Shown piece after piece: positions 1 through 6,654 of a stretch of 18,879 bases of DNA (its first letter is position 1; every line of letters begins with the position of its first letter). The notes beneath the pieces were generated by a model. It had not been told where the DNA came from. It saw only the letters and a list, made by a program, of their open reading frames with translations, and ran no database searches. This stretch comes from Accumulibacter sp. (GTDB lineage: Bacteria; Pseudomonadota; Gammaproteobacteria; Burkholderiales; Rhodocyclaceae). The stretch lies in NCBI GenBank assembly GCA_003538495.1, contig DPSD01000150.1:1-18879 (forward strand). Reading direction: 5' to 3'. The translations under genes were made by a program, and so were the position numbers.

Positions 1-528
1 GGTCACCCCTTGCTGCGTATCGTGTTCATCGACACCAATCAACTGACCCCAGAGAGTCTGGACCGGCAGGCACGTTTTATCGAGCAGGCTTTTGCGCCGT
101 CCGGTGGGCGACCGACATGGCGAGTTGTCGTGGCGCACCACCCGATTCGTAACTTCGGTAAACATGGCGAAACACCGCAGCTGGTTTCTGCCTTGCTCCC
201 GGTGCTGCAGAAAGCCCATGTCGACCTCTACCTGACGGGTCATGACCACGATCAGCAGCTCATTGCGCGCGATGGTGAGCCCTATTACGTGATTTCCGGT
301 GGTGGAGGCCAGGGGCTCTACCGAGTTGCACGCGACCACGAAGGACTTGTGTTTGGAGAGTCGCAACACGGGTTCGCGAAAATTGTTGTCGATCCCGAAC
401 GGATGGCGATCAGTTTCTACGCCGAAGGTGCTGAACTGGCAGGCCAGTATGCCGTTAACCGGATTTGCGCTGGATTGGCAGTCGGCTGTTTGCAACAGAC
501 ATCGGAACCCGGCAATGCCAAGAAATGA
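1..528 (+). CDS. Metallophosphoesterase, purple acid phosphatase type (5'-truncated)
   Basis: The reading frame is open from the first base and ends at TGA 526-528, so only the C-terminal 175 codons are present. Two metal-ligand blocks of the calcineurin-like phosphoesterase fold are visible: AHHP at about codons 45-48 and GHDHD at codons 80-84, followed by a glycine-rich YYVISGGGGQG stretch. The spacing, and the phrase KHGETPQLV between the two blocks, resemble the mammalian-type tartrate-resistant (purple) acid phosphatases, which hydrolyse phosphomonoesters with a binuclear metal centre. The substrate cannot be told. The N-terminal metal-binding half and any signal peptide lie outside the window. 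It is separated by about 400 bases from the next gene and shows no operon link. Confidence 0.85.
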   Translation, partial: GHPLLRIVFIDTNQLTPESLDRQARFIEQAFAPSGGRPTWRVVVAHHPIRNFGKHGETPQLVSALLPVLQKAHVDLYLTGHDHDQQLIARDGEPYYVISGGGGQGLYRVARDHEGLVFGESQHGFAKIVVDPERMAISFYAEGAELAGQYAVNRICAGLAVGCLQQTSEPGNAKK

Positions 529-925
529 CTGATCTGCCGCTGGATCTGGAAACCATAGCCGATTGCTCACCTTCCTTCGAAAAGCCGCGGCCCGGAGGTT
601 TTCCGGGTAGCTGCCGAAGACCTCCAAGTCGAATCCGATACTTCGACACCGTTCAACCCTCGGGATCGCCCGCCGCTGCTCTTTGCCGAGGCACCACTGG
701 CGTGTTGGGTAGCAGGAAAGCTCCGTTACAAGCTCGGCAAAGTCGCTGTTCAGGCGCAATGACTTCGGTTGTTGGCGCGTCCGGGAAATCGAGTATTTGA
801 CCAACACGGGTTTAACTCCGAGCTAATTTTTTGACCGGATGATGTCGCACGGTACCCGGATCTCCTTCGGGCACTGCGCGGCCGTCACAGGTCAGGAATC
901 AGCTTGTCAGGTGAGGGGCGAACCA
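529..925. other. Gene-poor spacer with short broken frames
   Basis: No convincing gene is visible between the phosphatase and the methyltransferase. The frame that continues the phosphatase is stopped at 556 but then stays open from 559 to a TGA at about 760, encoding a plausible-looking stretch that includes PRDRPPLLFAEAPLACW. It has no good start and resembles no family I know. A small inverted repeat, CCCGGA (591-596) and TCCGGG (602-607), could form a hairpin, and a T6 run lies near 827-832. The region could be decayed coding DNA; this is inference. Confidence 0.4.
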
Positions 926-1543
926 ATGATTCAGGTCAGTCCGGATCGACAGCCGGAACGTTACCGGGCGCTCGCGGATGCCGAGAAGTACGACGCCAAG
1001 ATCACGCAGCCAAAGGGTGTACCCCGGCTTTCGCATTGGCTGGAAGCGCATGCCGTCGAGCGGGCACTGAACGATGTCAGCGGTCGGAGTGTGCTCGACT
1101 GCCCGTGCGGGACGGGTCGCATCGACAATCTGTTGCGCGCCAGGTTTGGCAGGATAGTCGGACTCGACAGTTCAGAGGCGATGTTGACCGTGTATCGCCA
1201 GGGCCACCCCGAACGGATCGGCCAACAAGGAGACGCGTTCGCGCTGCCGTTTGCCGACGGTGACTTTGACTGGGTCGTGTGTCACCGGCTGCTGCACCAT
1301 TTTTCGCGGGACGACGATCGTATCCGACTGCTGAAGAGCCTGGCGCGAGTCGCCAGCATCGGTCTGGTCGTCTATGGATGGCTGGACACGCCGTTCAACA
1401 GCCGCCGGAATTCGCGCCGGCAGACGCTGGCCCGCGATCAGCTGCTGCCGTTGCTTGACGCCGCCGGGTTGACGCTGGAAAGGATCTGCTTTGCTGCCTG
1501 GCCATTCCAGCCAAAAGCCGAGCTGGTGTGCCGGAAGAAATGA
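926..1543 (+). CDS. Class I SAM-dependent methyltransferase
   Basis: The 205-residue product has the Rossmann-type methyltransferase signature. Motif I is VLDCPCGTGR (residues 56-65), the strand-2 acidic residue sits in GLDSS (79-83), and a motif IV-like block DFDWVVCHRLLHHF lies at 113-126. These are the methyltransferase type 11 hallmarks; the methyl acceptor cannot be predicted. I chose ATG 926 because GAGGGG lies about 8 bases upstream (912-917) and the protein then begins at the usual distance from motif I. An upstream in-frame ATG at 839 would add 29 residues that do not look like part of the fold. It is a single gene facing the MFS transporter gene tail to tail. Confidence 0.85.
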   Translation: MIQVSPDRQPERYRALADAEKYDAKITQPKGVPRLSHWLEAHAVERALNDVSGRSVLDCPCGTGRIDNLLRARFGRIVGLDSSEAMLTVYRQGHPERIGQQGDAFALPFADGDFDWVVCHRLLHHFSRDDDRIRLLKSLARVASIGLVVYGWLDTPFNSRRNSRRQTLARDQLLPLLDAAGLTLERICFAAWPFQPKAELVCRKK

Positions 1544-1819
1544 CACCGCCTCCCTCGTGTCGAACGCCTGCCAGGGGCTTGCGGCGGGATGTCGAGGGTC
1601 AGGCCGATCAGCAGTGGTCGCGGGCGATGAGCCCGGCTGCGGTGGCGCCGATCAGCGTCCCACCGTCTGGTGGCTGCGTTTCCCATCAGCGAAGCATCCG
1701 AGCCGAGCCTGCGAGCAGCAGGCCAACGACGGGTGCCACCCGAGGAAGGGCAGTGACCGAAGCGAACGGACGGCGAATCCGATGGCGCCGCTCGACGGAC
1801 CGCAGGGTTGGCTCGCCTG

Positions 1820-1846
1820 GAGTTCTCGCTACTGCATTCGATGTTG
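1820..1846 (+). pseudogene. Possible scrap of an OmpR-family response regulator gene
   Basis: In one frame the DNA encodes EFSLLHSML. The QseB-like regulator in this window has EFSLLHAML in its C-terminal winged helix (complement of about 5350-5376). By eye the two 27-base stretches agree at about 23 positions, and the differences lie mostly at third codon positions, which suggests a protein-coding origin. The similarity fades quickly on both sides. It may be a decayed remnant or chance. Confidence 0.2.
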
Positions 1847-1850
1847 TCCA

Positions 1851-1885
1851 GGACCGGAGCGCTGGATTCGCCTGTGCTCCGGTCC
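1851..1885. terminator. Inverted repeat, possible bidirectional terminator
   Basis: GGACCGGAGC (1851-1860) is matched perfectly by GCTCCGGTCC (1876-1885) across a 15-base loop. It sits about 40 bases past the stop of the minus-strand MFS gene and about 300 past the methyltransferase stop. No T-run follows on either strand, so it is not a classic intrinsic terminator, but its place between convergent genes fits transcription stopping. Confidence 0.4.
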
Positions 1886-1923
1886 CGACCGCGGCTCGCT
1901 CAGAAGACGGCGAAGACGTCACG

Positions 1924-3135
1924 TCAGGCGTCGGTCATTCGGACCCTTGGCCGCCAGGCCAGTCCCACGAGTGCGACGCAGCAAAAAGCCGCGCCCGCAT
2001 GGAAGGTGAATGACGGTCCGAGTCGGTCCCACAGCAACCCCGCCAGGACGCTTGCCAGCAGCATCGCCAGTCCGCTCGCCAGGCTGAAGAACCCATAAGC
2101 AGTGCCGCGCAGGTCGGCGGGTGCGGCGTCGGCAACCATCGTCGCCAGCAGGCCCTGAGTGATGCCCATGTGGATGCCCCAGAGCGAGACGCCGGTCAGG
2201 ACCACGGCCCAGTGGTCGCTGCTGGCCAGGACGATGTCTGCCAGGATCAGCACGAACAGGCCGAGGGCCAGCAGTTTCTGGTGGCTGACGCTGTCCGACA
2301 GCTTGCCGAATGGGTACGCTGACAGCGCATAGACCAGGTTCATCGCCACCATCACCAGCGGCACCAAGGCCAACGAAACGCCAGCCTGTTGCGCACGCAG
2401 GACCAGAAACGCCTCGCTGAAGCGAGCCAGCGTGAATACCGCACCGATCCCCACTATCCACCAATACGGGCCACCAAGACGTTTCAGGTTCTCCCGTTCG
2501 ATCGGATTGCTGCGCTTGGTCGACTGCTGGTGTTCTGGCTCGCGCAGACCAAAGAACAGCAGCGCGACCGCCATCAGGCCCGGAATCGCTGCCACCCAAA
2601 AGACCGCCCGGAAGTCGTTGGCCCATAGCAGCATCAAGCCGACCGCCAGCAGCGGACCAAGAAACGCGCCGACAGTGTCGAGCGATTGCCGCAGGCCGAA
2701 TGCGGCACCGCGCAGGCGCGGCGGTGCGATGTCCGCGACCAGCGCATCGCGTGGAGCGCCGCGGATGCCCTTGCCGACTCGATCGAGCAGGCGAGCGCCG
2801 AGCACCATGCCGGTCGTCGACGCCACGGCAAACAGCGGCTTGGTTAGCGCGCCCAGCGCGTAGCCGAGCACGGCCAGACCCTTGCGCTTGCCAAAGTAGT
2901 CGCTGAGCGCGCCGGAAAACACCTTGACGATCAGCGCCGTCGATTCGGCCAGTCCTTCCACCAGGCCGACCGCCAGCGCCCCGGCCCCCAGGGTGGTGAC
3001 CATGAACAGCGGCAGCAGGCTGTGGATCATCTCCGAGGAGATGTCCATCAGCATGCTGACCAGGCCGAGAATCCATACCCCGCTCGGCATTTGCCGCAAG
3101 GTGTCCACTGCTGGGGCGCCAGTCTTCGATTTCAT
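1924..3135 (-). CDS. MFS transporter
   Basis: The 403-residue protein is mostly hydrophobic, with about twelve predicted membrane segments, as usual for the major facilitator superfamily. Motif A between helices 2 and 3 is visible as GALSDYFGKR (residues 75-84). A second block, RVGKGIRGAPRDAL (119-132), follows helix 4, and the second half repeats motif A as GKLSDSVSHQK. These are inner-membrane proton- or solute-driven transporters. The substrate cannot be told, although drug or metabolite efflux is common for such standalone members. It lies 161 bases after the DedA gene on the same strand and may be the last gene of that operon, but two hairpins in the gap could separate it. No strong Shine-Dalgarno sequence precedes the start, and a later ATG (residue 16) is possible. 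Confidence 0.85.
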   Translation of the reverse strand: MKSKTGAPAVDTLRQMPSGVWILGLVSMLMDISSEMIHSLLPLFMVTTLGAGALAVGLVEGLAESTALIVKVFSGALSDYFGKRKGLAVLGYALGALTKPLFAVASTTGMVLGARLLDRVGKGIRGAPRDALVADIAPPRLRGAAFGLRQSLDTVGAFLGPLLAVGLMLLWANDFRAVFWVAAIPGLMAVALLFFGLREPEHQQSTKRSNPIERENLKRLGGPYWWIVGIGAVFTLARFSEAFLVLRAQQAGVSLALVPLVMVAMNLVYALSAYPFGKLSDSVSHQKLLALGLFVLILADIVLASSDHWAVVLTGVSLWGIHMGITQGLLATMVADAAPADLRGTAYGFFSLASGLAMLLASVLAGLLWDRLGPSFTFHAGAAFCCVALVGLAWRPRVRMTDA

Positions 3136-3243
3136 CGTGCCGCTGGGCCTATCAGTTCGCGTTGCCTTGCGGGTCGCTGCCGATCGTCAACTTGCTGACC
3201 GTGCAGGCGACAAAGTGTCCGGTAAGCAGGGATCATCAGGCTG

Positions 3244-3278
3244 GGCCGTCACGACGGCCGAGCGGAGCGCGAGCGCTC
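3244..3278 (-). terminator. Two adjacent hairpins after the DedA gene
   Basis: GGCCGTC (3244-3250) pairs with GACGGCC (3253-3259), and GAGCGC (3265-3270) pairs with GCGCTC (3273-3278). Both lie within 55 bases downstream of the minus-strand DedA stop and upstream of the MFS gene. There is no T-run, so they may weaken rather than end read-through, or protect mRNA ends. Confidence 0.35.
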
Positions 3279-3296
3279 TTCTCGACCCTGACGCCT

Positions 3297-3866
3297 TCAT
3301 TGTTCAACACCGGCCCGCTTCCGAACGCGCGCGCGAAACATGCGCCACAGCCAGAAAGCCAGGCCAGACGCCACAATACCCACCAGCACAACCTCCTCGA
3401 CGGTCCGCAGGTCGGCAGCGCTGATCGCGGCGCCGAAGCCGTATCCGGCGCCGGTGATCAGCGCCGCCCAGAGCGCTGCTCCGATGGTGTTGAGCAGCGC
3501 GAAGCGCAGCAAGGGCAGCCGACTTGATCCGAGCAGCAGCGGACCAGCGATGCGCAGTCCGTAGAGGAAGCGGATGCTGAGGATGAAAATGATGCTGTAG
3601 CGTTGCAACAGATCGTCGATGCGCGGCTTGCGGCGCGCCAGGGCCGGAAAACGTTCGATCAGCGCCTGGCCCTTCCAGCGACCGAGCAGAAAGGCCAACT
3701 GGTCGCCCAGGGTGGCACCGATCGTCGCCACCAGGGTCACCAGGCGCCAGTCCAGCAAGCCGCGATGGGCGGCAAAGCCGGCGGCGATGAGCAGGGTCTC
3801 GCCTTCGATGAGCGTGCCGACGAAGACCGCCAGGTAGCCGTAGGTGGCGACGAAGGCGCTGATCAT
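3297..3866 (-). CDS. DedA family membrane protein
   Basis: The 189-residue protein has the DedA (VTT/SNARE-associated) layout: a hydrophobic start with EGETLL (residues 21-26), then GATLGDQLAFLLGRWKG (50-66), and the arginine-containing re-entrant block RFLYGLRIAGPLLLGSS (99-115) followed by RFALLNTIGAALWA. DedA proteins are inner-membrane proteins tied to lipid-carrier (undecaprenyl phosphate or phospholipid) flipping and membrane homeostasis; the exact substrate here is unknown. The start ATG overlaps the stop of the sensor kinase gene by 4 bases (tcat at 3863-3866 on the plus strand), so translation is probably coupled to the kinase. Placement behind a QseBC-like system suggests a link to envelope stress or lipid modification, which is inference. 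Confidence 0.88.
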   Translation of the reverse strand: MISAFVATYGYLAVFVGTLIEGETLLIAAGFAAHRGLLDWRLVTLVATIGATLGDQLAFLLGRWKGQALIERFPALARRKPRIDDLLQRYSIIFILSIRFLYGLRIAGPLLLGSSRLPLLRFALLNTIGAALWAALITGAGYGFGAAISAADLRTVEEVVLVGIVASGLAFWLWRMFRARVRKRAGVEQ

Positions 3867-5176
3867 TCTGGTGGCCGGCCTTGCCGGTAGCGGAAGAGCA
3901 GACCACTGCCCTCGTGCCGCGCATGCAGGCTCACGGTTCCGCCCAGACGGGTAGCCGCTTCGCGAGCGATGGTCAGTCCGAGGCCACTGCCTTCGCTGCC
4001 GTTACCCGGTATCCGGTAGAAGGAATCGAACACGCGTTCACGTTCCAAGGCAGGAATCCCCGGGCCGTTATCGACGACCTCGATGGTGGTGCATTGGTCG
4101 CCCGAGCGCAGTCGAAGCGTCACCTCGCCCCCCTCGGGCGTGTACTTCAGCGCATTCTCGAGGGCGTTCCTGATGATCAGTCGAAACGCTTCAGGGGCGC
4201 CGCGAATGCGCAGCCGCGTGATTTCGTCCAGCCCCAGGTCGATTCCTTTGTCCTCGGCGCAGGGCAGGAGGTCGGCGATCAGTTCGCGAGCCAGCAGCGA
4301 AACGTCGACCTCGGTTTGGCCGTTGCTTCCGGCTTGCGTCCTGGCGAGATTCAACAACTGCTCGGTCAACTGGCGCGCGCGCTCGATACCCGCCTGGAGA
4401 GGCCGCACGCGCTCACCAACGGCGTCGAGCGATCCGGCGTGCGCGAGATTCTGGATCTGTACCGACAGCGCAGTGAGCGGGCTGCGCAGTTCATGGGCGG
4501 CATCGGCGACGAAACGTCGCTGTTGCCCGAGCAGGTGATTGACCCGTTCCAGCAAGCGGTTGATGGCGTGCACGAAAGGCGTGATCTCCTCTGGCAGGCC
4601 ATCGGCGGCGATCGCTTGCGGATGATCTGCGGGCTGTTCGTCCAGACCCCGGGAGAGCCTGGTGATCGGCGCCAGTTCACGGCGGACGACGCGCACGATC
4701 AGGACAGTCAACACCGGAATCAGCAGCAACAACGGGATCAGGGTGTGCAGAGCACTGTTGACGGCGACTTCGTCACGCGCTTCGGTAGGCTGCATGACGA
4801 CCGTTCGTTTTCCTGACGCGCCGTCCAGGATGAACACCCGCAATCGCTCGGTGCCCGCGCGCACGGTGCGAAAGCCGCTCCGCAGATCGGCTGCGAGCCA
4901 GTCGGGTCGTTCGTCGCGCGGGAGATGGATGATCGTGATTCGCGATTCGGGGTCGTTGAGCTTGATCTTCGGGGAGCTTTGCGGCGACCCTTCCGGCAAC
5001 CAACTGGCGACGCCCGCGCTGGCGTTCAGCGAAGCGATCTGCCGCAGCATGTCGTCCTGGAATTCCTTGGCTTCCGAATAGCCAAGCGCAAACGAGGCGA
5101 TGGCCGCCACCAGGCCGGCGATCACGATCACGCTGCCCAGCATCAGCGACAGCTGAAGTTGCAAGGATCGCTTCAT
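3863..5176 (-). CDS. Sensor histidine kinase, QseC/PmrB type
   Basis: The 437-residue protein starts with a membrane helix (about residues 9-31), has a roughly 110-residue periplasmic region and a second helix (about 146-165), then a HAMP-like linker. The H-box FVADAAHELRSPLTALS carries the phosphorylated His228. The N-box asparagine is Asn341 in NALENALKYTPEGG, the G1 box is DNGPGIP (369-375) and the G2 box is GSGLGL (396-401). All catalytic elements are intact. It phosphorylates the partner regulator encoded just upstream. The start overlaps the regulator stop by 4 bases (ATGA), and GGTGGA lies about 8 bases before the ATG. The family is usually QseC/PmrB/TctE-like; the signal sensed cannot be read from the sequence. 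Confidence 0.9.
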   Translation of the reverse strand: MKRSLQLQLSLMLGSVIVIAGLVAAIASFALGYSEAKEFQDDMLRQIASLNASAGVASWLPEGSPQSSPKIKLNDPESRITIIHLPRDERPDWLAADLRSGFRTVRAGTERLRVFILDGASGKRTVVMQPTEARDEVAVNSALHTLIPLLLLIPVLTVLIVRVVRRELAPITRLSRGLDEQPADHPQAIAADGLPEEITPFVHAINRLLERVNHLLGQQRRFVADAAHELRSPLTALSVQIQNLAHAGSLDAVGERVRPLQAGIERARQLTEQLLNLARTQAGSNGQTEVDVSLLARELIADLLPCAEDKGIDLGLDEITRLRIRGAPEAFRLIIRNALENALKYTPEGGEVTLRLRSGDQCTTIEVVDNGPGIPALERERVFDSFYRIPGNGSEGSGLGLTIAREAATRLGGTVSLHARHEGSGLLFRYRQGRPPE

Positions 5177-5835
5177 GCGGATTTGTCCACCATCCAGCCG
5201 GCTCCGCGGACGTTCTTGATGATCGCCGCTCCGAGCTTGCGGCGCAGGCCGTGGATCAGAACGTCGATGACGTTGCTTTCCACTTCCTCATTCCAGCCGT
5301 AGATGCGTTCTTCGAGTTCGTCGCGAGTGAGAATCGCGCCGGGACGGAGCAACATGGCATGCAGCAGCGAAAACTCGCGCGCGCTCAGCCGTTCCACCAC
5401 CTCGCCACAGCGAACTTCGTGGCTGGCGGGGTCGAGACTGAGCTTGCCGTTGCTCAGCAGCGGTGCGGCGTGTCCGCCCTGGCGGCGGATGATCGCCCGC
5501 AGGCGGGCGAGCAGCTCGTCGACAGCGAAGGGTTTGACCAGGTAGTCATCGGCGCCGAAATCGAGTCCCTTGATCCGATCGTCGACCCCGTCGCGAGCGG
5601 TGATGACGAGAACCGGCACGGCGTTTCCGGCTTGCCGCAGGCGCCGCAACACTTCCAGGCCATCGCGCCCGGGCAGCCCGAGATCGAGCAGCACCGCCTG
5701 GTGTTCGCCGTTCTGGAGCACCTTGCCGGCTGTTGCGCCGTCCCTTACCCAGTCGACTGCATAGGCGGCATCCTTGAGGGCGATCGATGTCGCCTCGCCG
5801 ATCATTGCGTCGTCTTCGACCAGCAGGATGCGCAT
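5173..5835 (-). CDS. OmpR-family response regulator, QseB/PmrA type
   Basis: The 220-residue product has a receiver domain with the acidic pocket in LLVEDD, the phosphoacceptor Asp51 (in VLLDLGLPGRDG) and the conserved lysine Lys101 (in DYLVKPF). It is followed by a winged-helix DNA-binding domain with EFSLLHAML and VIDVLIHGLRRKLG. This is the standard OmpR/PhoB layout. I start at the ATG at 5835 because MRILLVEDD is the usual N-terminus. An upstream in-frame ATG at 5856 would add seven residues, and neither has a strong ribosome site. It is co-translated with the kinase and follows the PepSY gene by 235 bases. It probably controls that PepSY gene and its own operon through the repeats upstream of PepSY, by family analogy. 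Confidence 0.9.
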   Translation of the reverse strand: MRILLVEDDAMIGEATSIALKDAAYAVDWVRDGATAGKVLQNGEHQAVLLDLGLPGRDGLEVLRRLRQAGNAVPVLVITARDGVDDRIKGLDFGADDYLVKPFAVDELLARLRAIIRRQGGHAAPLLSNGKLSLDPASHEVRCGEVVERLSAREFSLLHAMLLRPGAILTRDELEERIYGWNEEVESNVIDVLIHGLRRKLGAAIIKNVRGAGWMVDKSA

Positions 5836-6070
5836 CACGATGGCCAGCATTCTCAATGCTTCATTGTCTCACCCGGCCGCTTCGGAGCAAACCGGCAAAG
5901 ACGTTTCGCTGCGTTGGCAAGCATACTGCCAGAGGCGTCCTGCCTGACTTTGGGGCAGAGAAGCCGCGTCCTTCCAATGTTCCACAGCGGTTCCTGGCCA
6001 CGGCATTCAGCGAGCCTCATCTGCCGTTTGCCGCGGCGCTGCCGCCCCGGCATTGACCTGGAGTGGACGA
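5836..6070. other. Spacer between the PepSY gene and the regulator, with small palindromes
   Basis: Just upstream of the regulator start are two overlapping short inverted repeats, GCATT-ctc-AATGC and CAATG-ctt-CATTG, around 5848-5868. CTGCC (5940-5944) and GGCAG (5954-5958) could form a weak hairpin. No clear promoter or terminator is seen, so read-through from the PepSY gene is possible. Confidence 0.3.
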
Positions 6071-6403
6071 TCAATCGTCGCGGTGGTGGTCGTCGTCGCG
6101 ATCGGTCTGATCCTCGACCGCAGCGATGATCGCGCCGCTGGTCGAGTTGACCGCCACATCGATGACCTGCTTTCCCTTGATGACTTCCACCTCGTATACC
6201 CACCGCCCCTGGTGGTGTTCGTATTCGGCACGGGAAGCCTTGCCGCCGACGTGCTGCTCCGCGGCACGGATCGCTTGCGTCAGGCTGATCCTGGCGTCGG
6301 CGCCGGCCAGGGCATCGTTGTCGGCGGAGCTGTTCGCGTAGACGCCGCCCACGGCAGTGGCAGACAGCACGGCAACTGCTGCCAGATGGAAGTTGCGTTT
6401 CAT
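6071..6403 (-). CDS. PepSY domain periplasmic protein
   Basis: The 110-residue protein begins with a clear signal peptide (MKRNFHLAAVAVLSATAVGG, cut near VYA) and then a single PepSY domain, about residues 38-97, with ISLTQAIRAAEQHVGGKAS and the closing pattern VIDVAVNSTSGAII. PepSY domains are small periplasmic modules thought to inhibit or modulate peptidases or sense ligands. The last 14 residues are very acidic and His-containing (DRDDDHHRDD), which looks suited to metal binding. The start is well supported by GGAGAAATCGCC directly before the ATG. Small PepSY genes next to QseBC-type systems are common in proteobacteria and are often targets of the regulator. Confidence 0.85.
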   Translation of the reverse strand: MKRNFHLAAVAVLSATAVGGVYANSSADNDALAGADARISLTQAIRAAEQHVGGKASRAEYEHHQGRWVYEVEVIKGKQVIDVAVNSTSGAIIAAVEDQTDRDDDHHRDD

Positions 6404-6423
6404 GGCGATTTCTCCTTCAAGTC

Positions 6424-6439
6424 ACGCGGATATACGCGT
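6424..6439. promoter_or_regulatory. ACGCG repeat flanking a TATA-like core
   Basis: ACGCG (6424-6428) recurs as ACGCGT (6434-6439), giving both a direct and an inverted (CGCG) arrangement around GATAT. Read on the minus strand the core gives TATATC about 30 bases before the PepSY start, at the place expected of a -10 element. It has no good -35 hexamer, which fits a promoter needing an activator bound at the adjacent TTCACC repeats. Confidence 0.3.
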
Positions 6440-6442
6440 CAG

Positions 6443-6473
6443 GGTGAAGATAGCGGTGAAGAATTAGCGGTGA
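6443..6473 (-). promoter_or_regulatory. Three direct repeats, candidate response-regulator operator
   Basis: GGTGAAGA at 6443-6450 and 6455-6462, and GGTGA at 6469-6473, repeat with 12- and 14-base spacing. On the minus strand they read TTCACC and lie 40-70 bases upstream of the PepSY ATG. OmpR-family regulators bind as head-to-tail dimers on direct repeats close to the -35 position, so this is a natural site for the regulator encoded next door. That link is inferred from position and repeat type. Confidence 0.5.
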
Positions 6474-6509
6474 CTTAGTCGCTCTTGCTGCGGCCGGTCG
6501 AGTGCGACC

Positions 6510-6619
6510 GCTGGTGCCGGGCAACCGATGTCCGCGGATGTCCGCACGCTCGCGCGCGCGCCAGTGGGTCGTTCTTGCCCGGCCTTCACAGCAGTCGTGC
6601 GCGAATGCCCGGCACCGGC
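6510..6619. repeat. 14-bp inverted repeat in the divergent promoter region
   Basis: GGTGCCGGGCA (6513-6523) is perfectly complementary to TGCCCGGCACC (6606-6616), and three more pairs (one G-T) extend the arms to 6510 and 6619. The 90-base interior carries a 10-base tandem repeat (GATGTCCGC at 6527 and again at 6537) and a CG-alternating run at 6551-6560. A smaller hairpin, CGGTCG and CGACCG (6495-6510), lies beside it. It may fold as RNA, act as paired operators or be fortuitous. Confidence 0.4.
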
Positions 6620-6625
6620 TATGAT
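6620..6625 (+). promoter_or_regulatory. Possible -10 element for the synthetase operon
   Basis: TATGAT, a five-of-six match to the sigma-70 -10 consensus, lies 30 bases upstream of the synthetase ATG. No matching -35 hexamer is seen 17 bases before it, and the right arm of the inverted repeat falls in the spacer, so repressor or activator control is plausible. Confidence 0.3.
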
Positions 6626-6654
6626 CCGCATCCGCTGCCACCCGATGCACTGCC

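Larger units (their letters stand above)
1544..1923. other. Convergent intergenic region
   Basis: This is the space between the tail-to-tail methyltransferase and MFS transporter genes. I see no complete gene. It holds a 10-bp inverted repeat at 1851-1885 and a very short response-regulator-like coding fragment at 1820-1846, both listed separately. Short open frames on both strands have no recognisable protein content. Confidence 0.5.

Noticed and set aside
529..838. Insertion sequence remnant
   Set aside because: No transposase motif, terminal inverted repeat or target duplication could be found.
839..925. Upstream ATG extending the methyltransferase by 29 residues
   Set aside because: There is no ribosome site before it. 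The ATG at 926 has GAGGGG at good spacing and fits the usual domain start.
3881..4816. Open frame on the plus strand opposite the kinase and DedA genes
   Set aside because: It overlaps the catalytic boxes of the kinase on the other strand and has no family features.
6551..6560. CG-alternating run as a Z-DNA or recombination element
   Set aside because: Ten bases of CG alternation is unremarkable in DNA this GC-rich.
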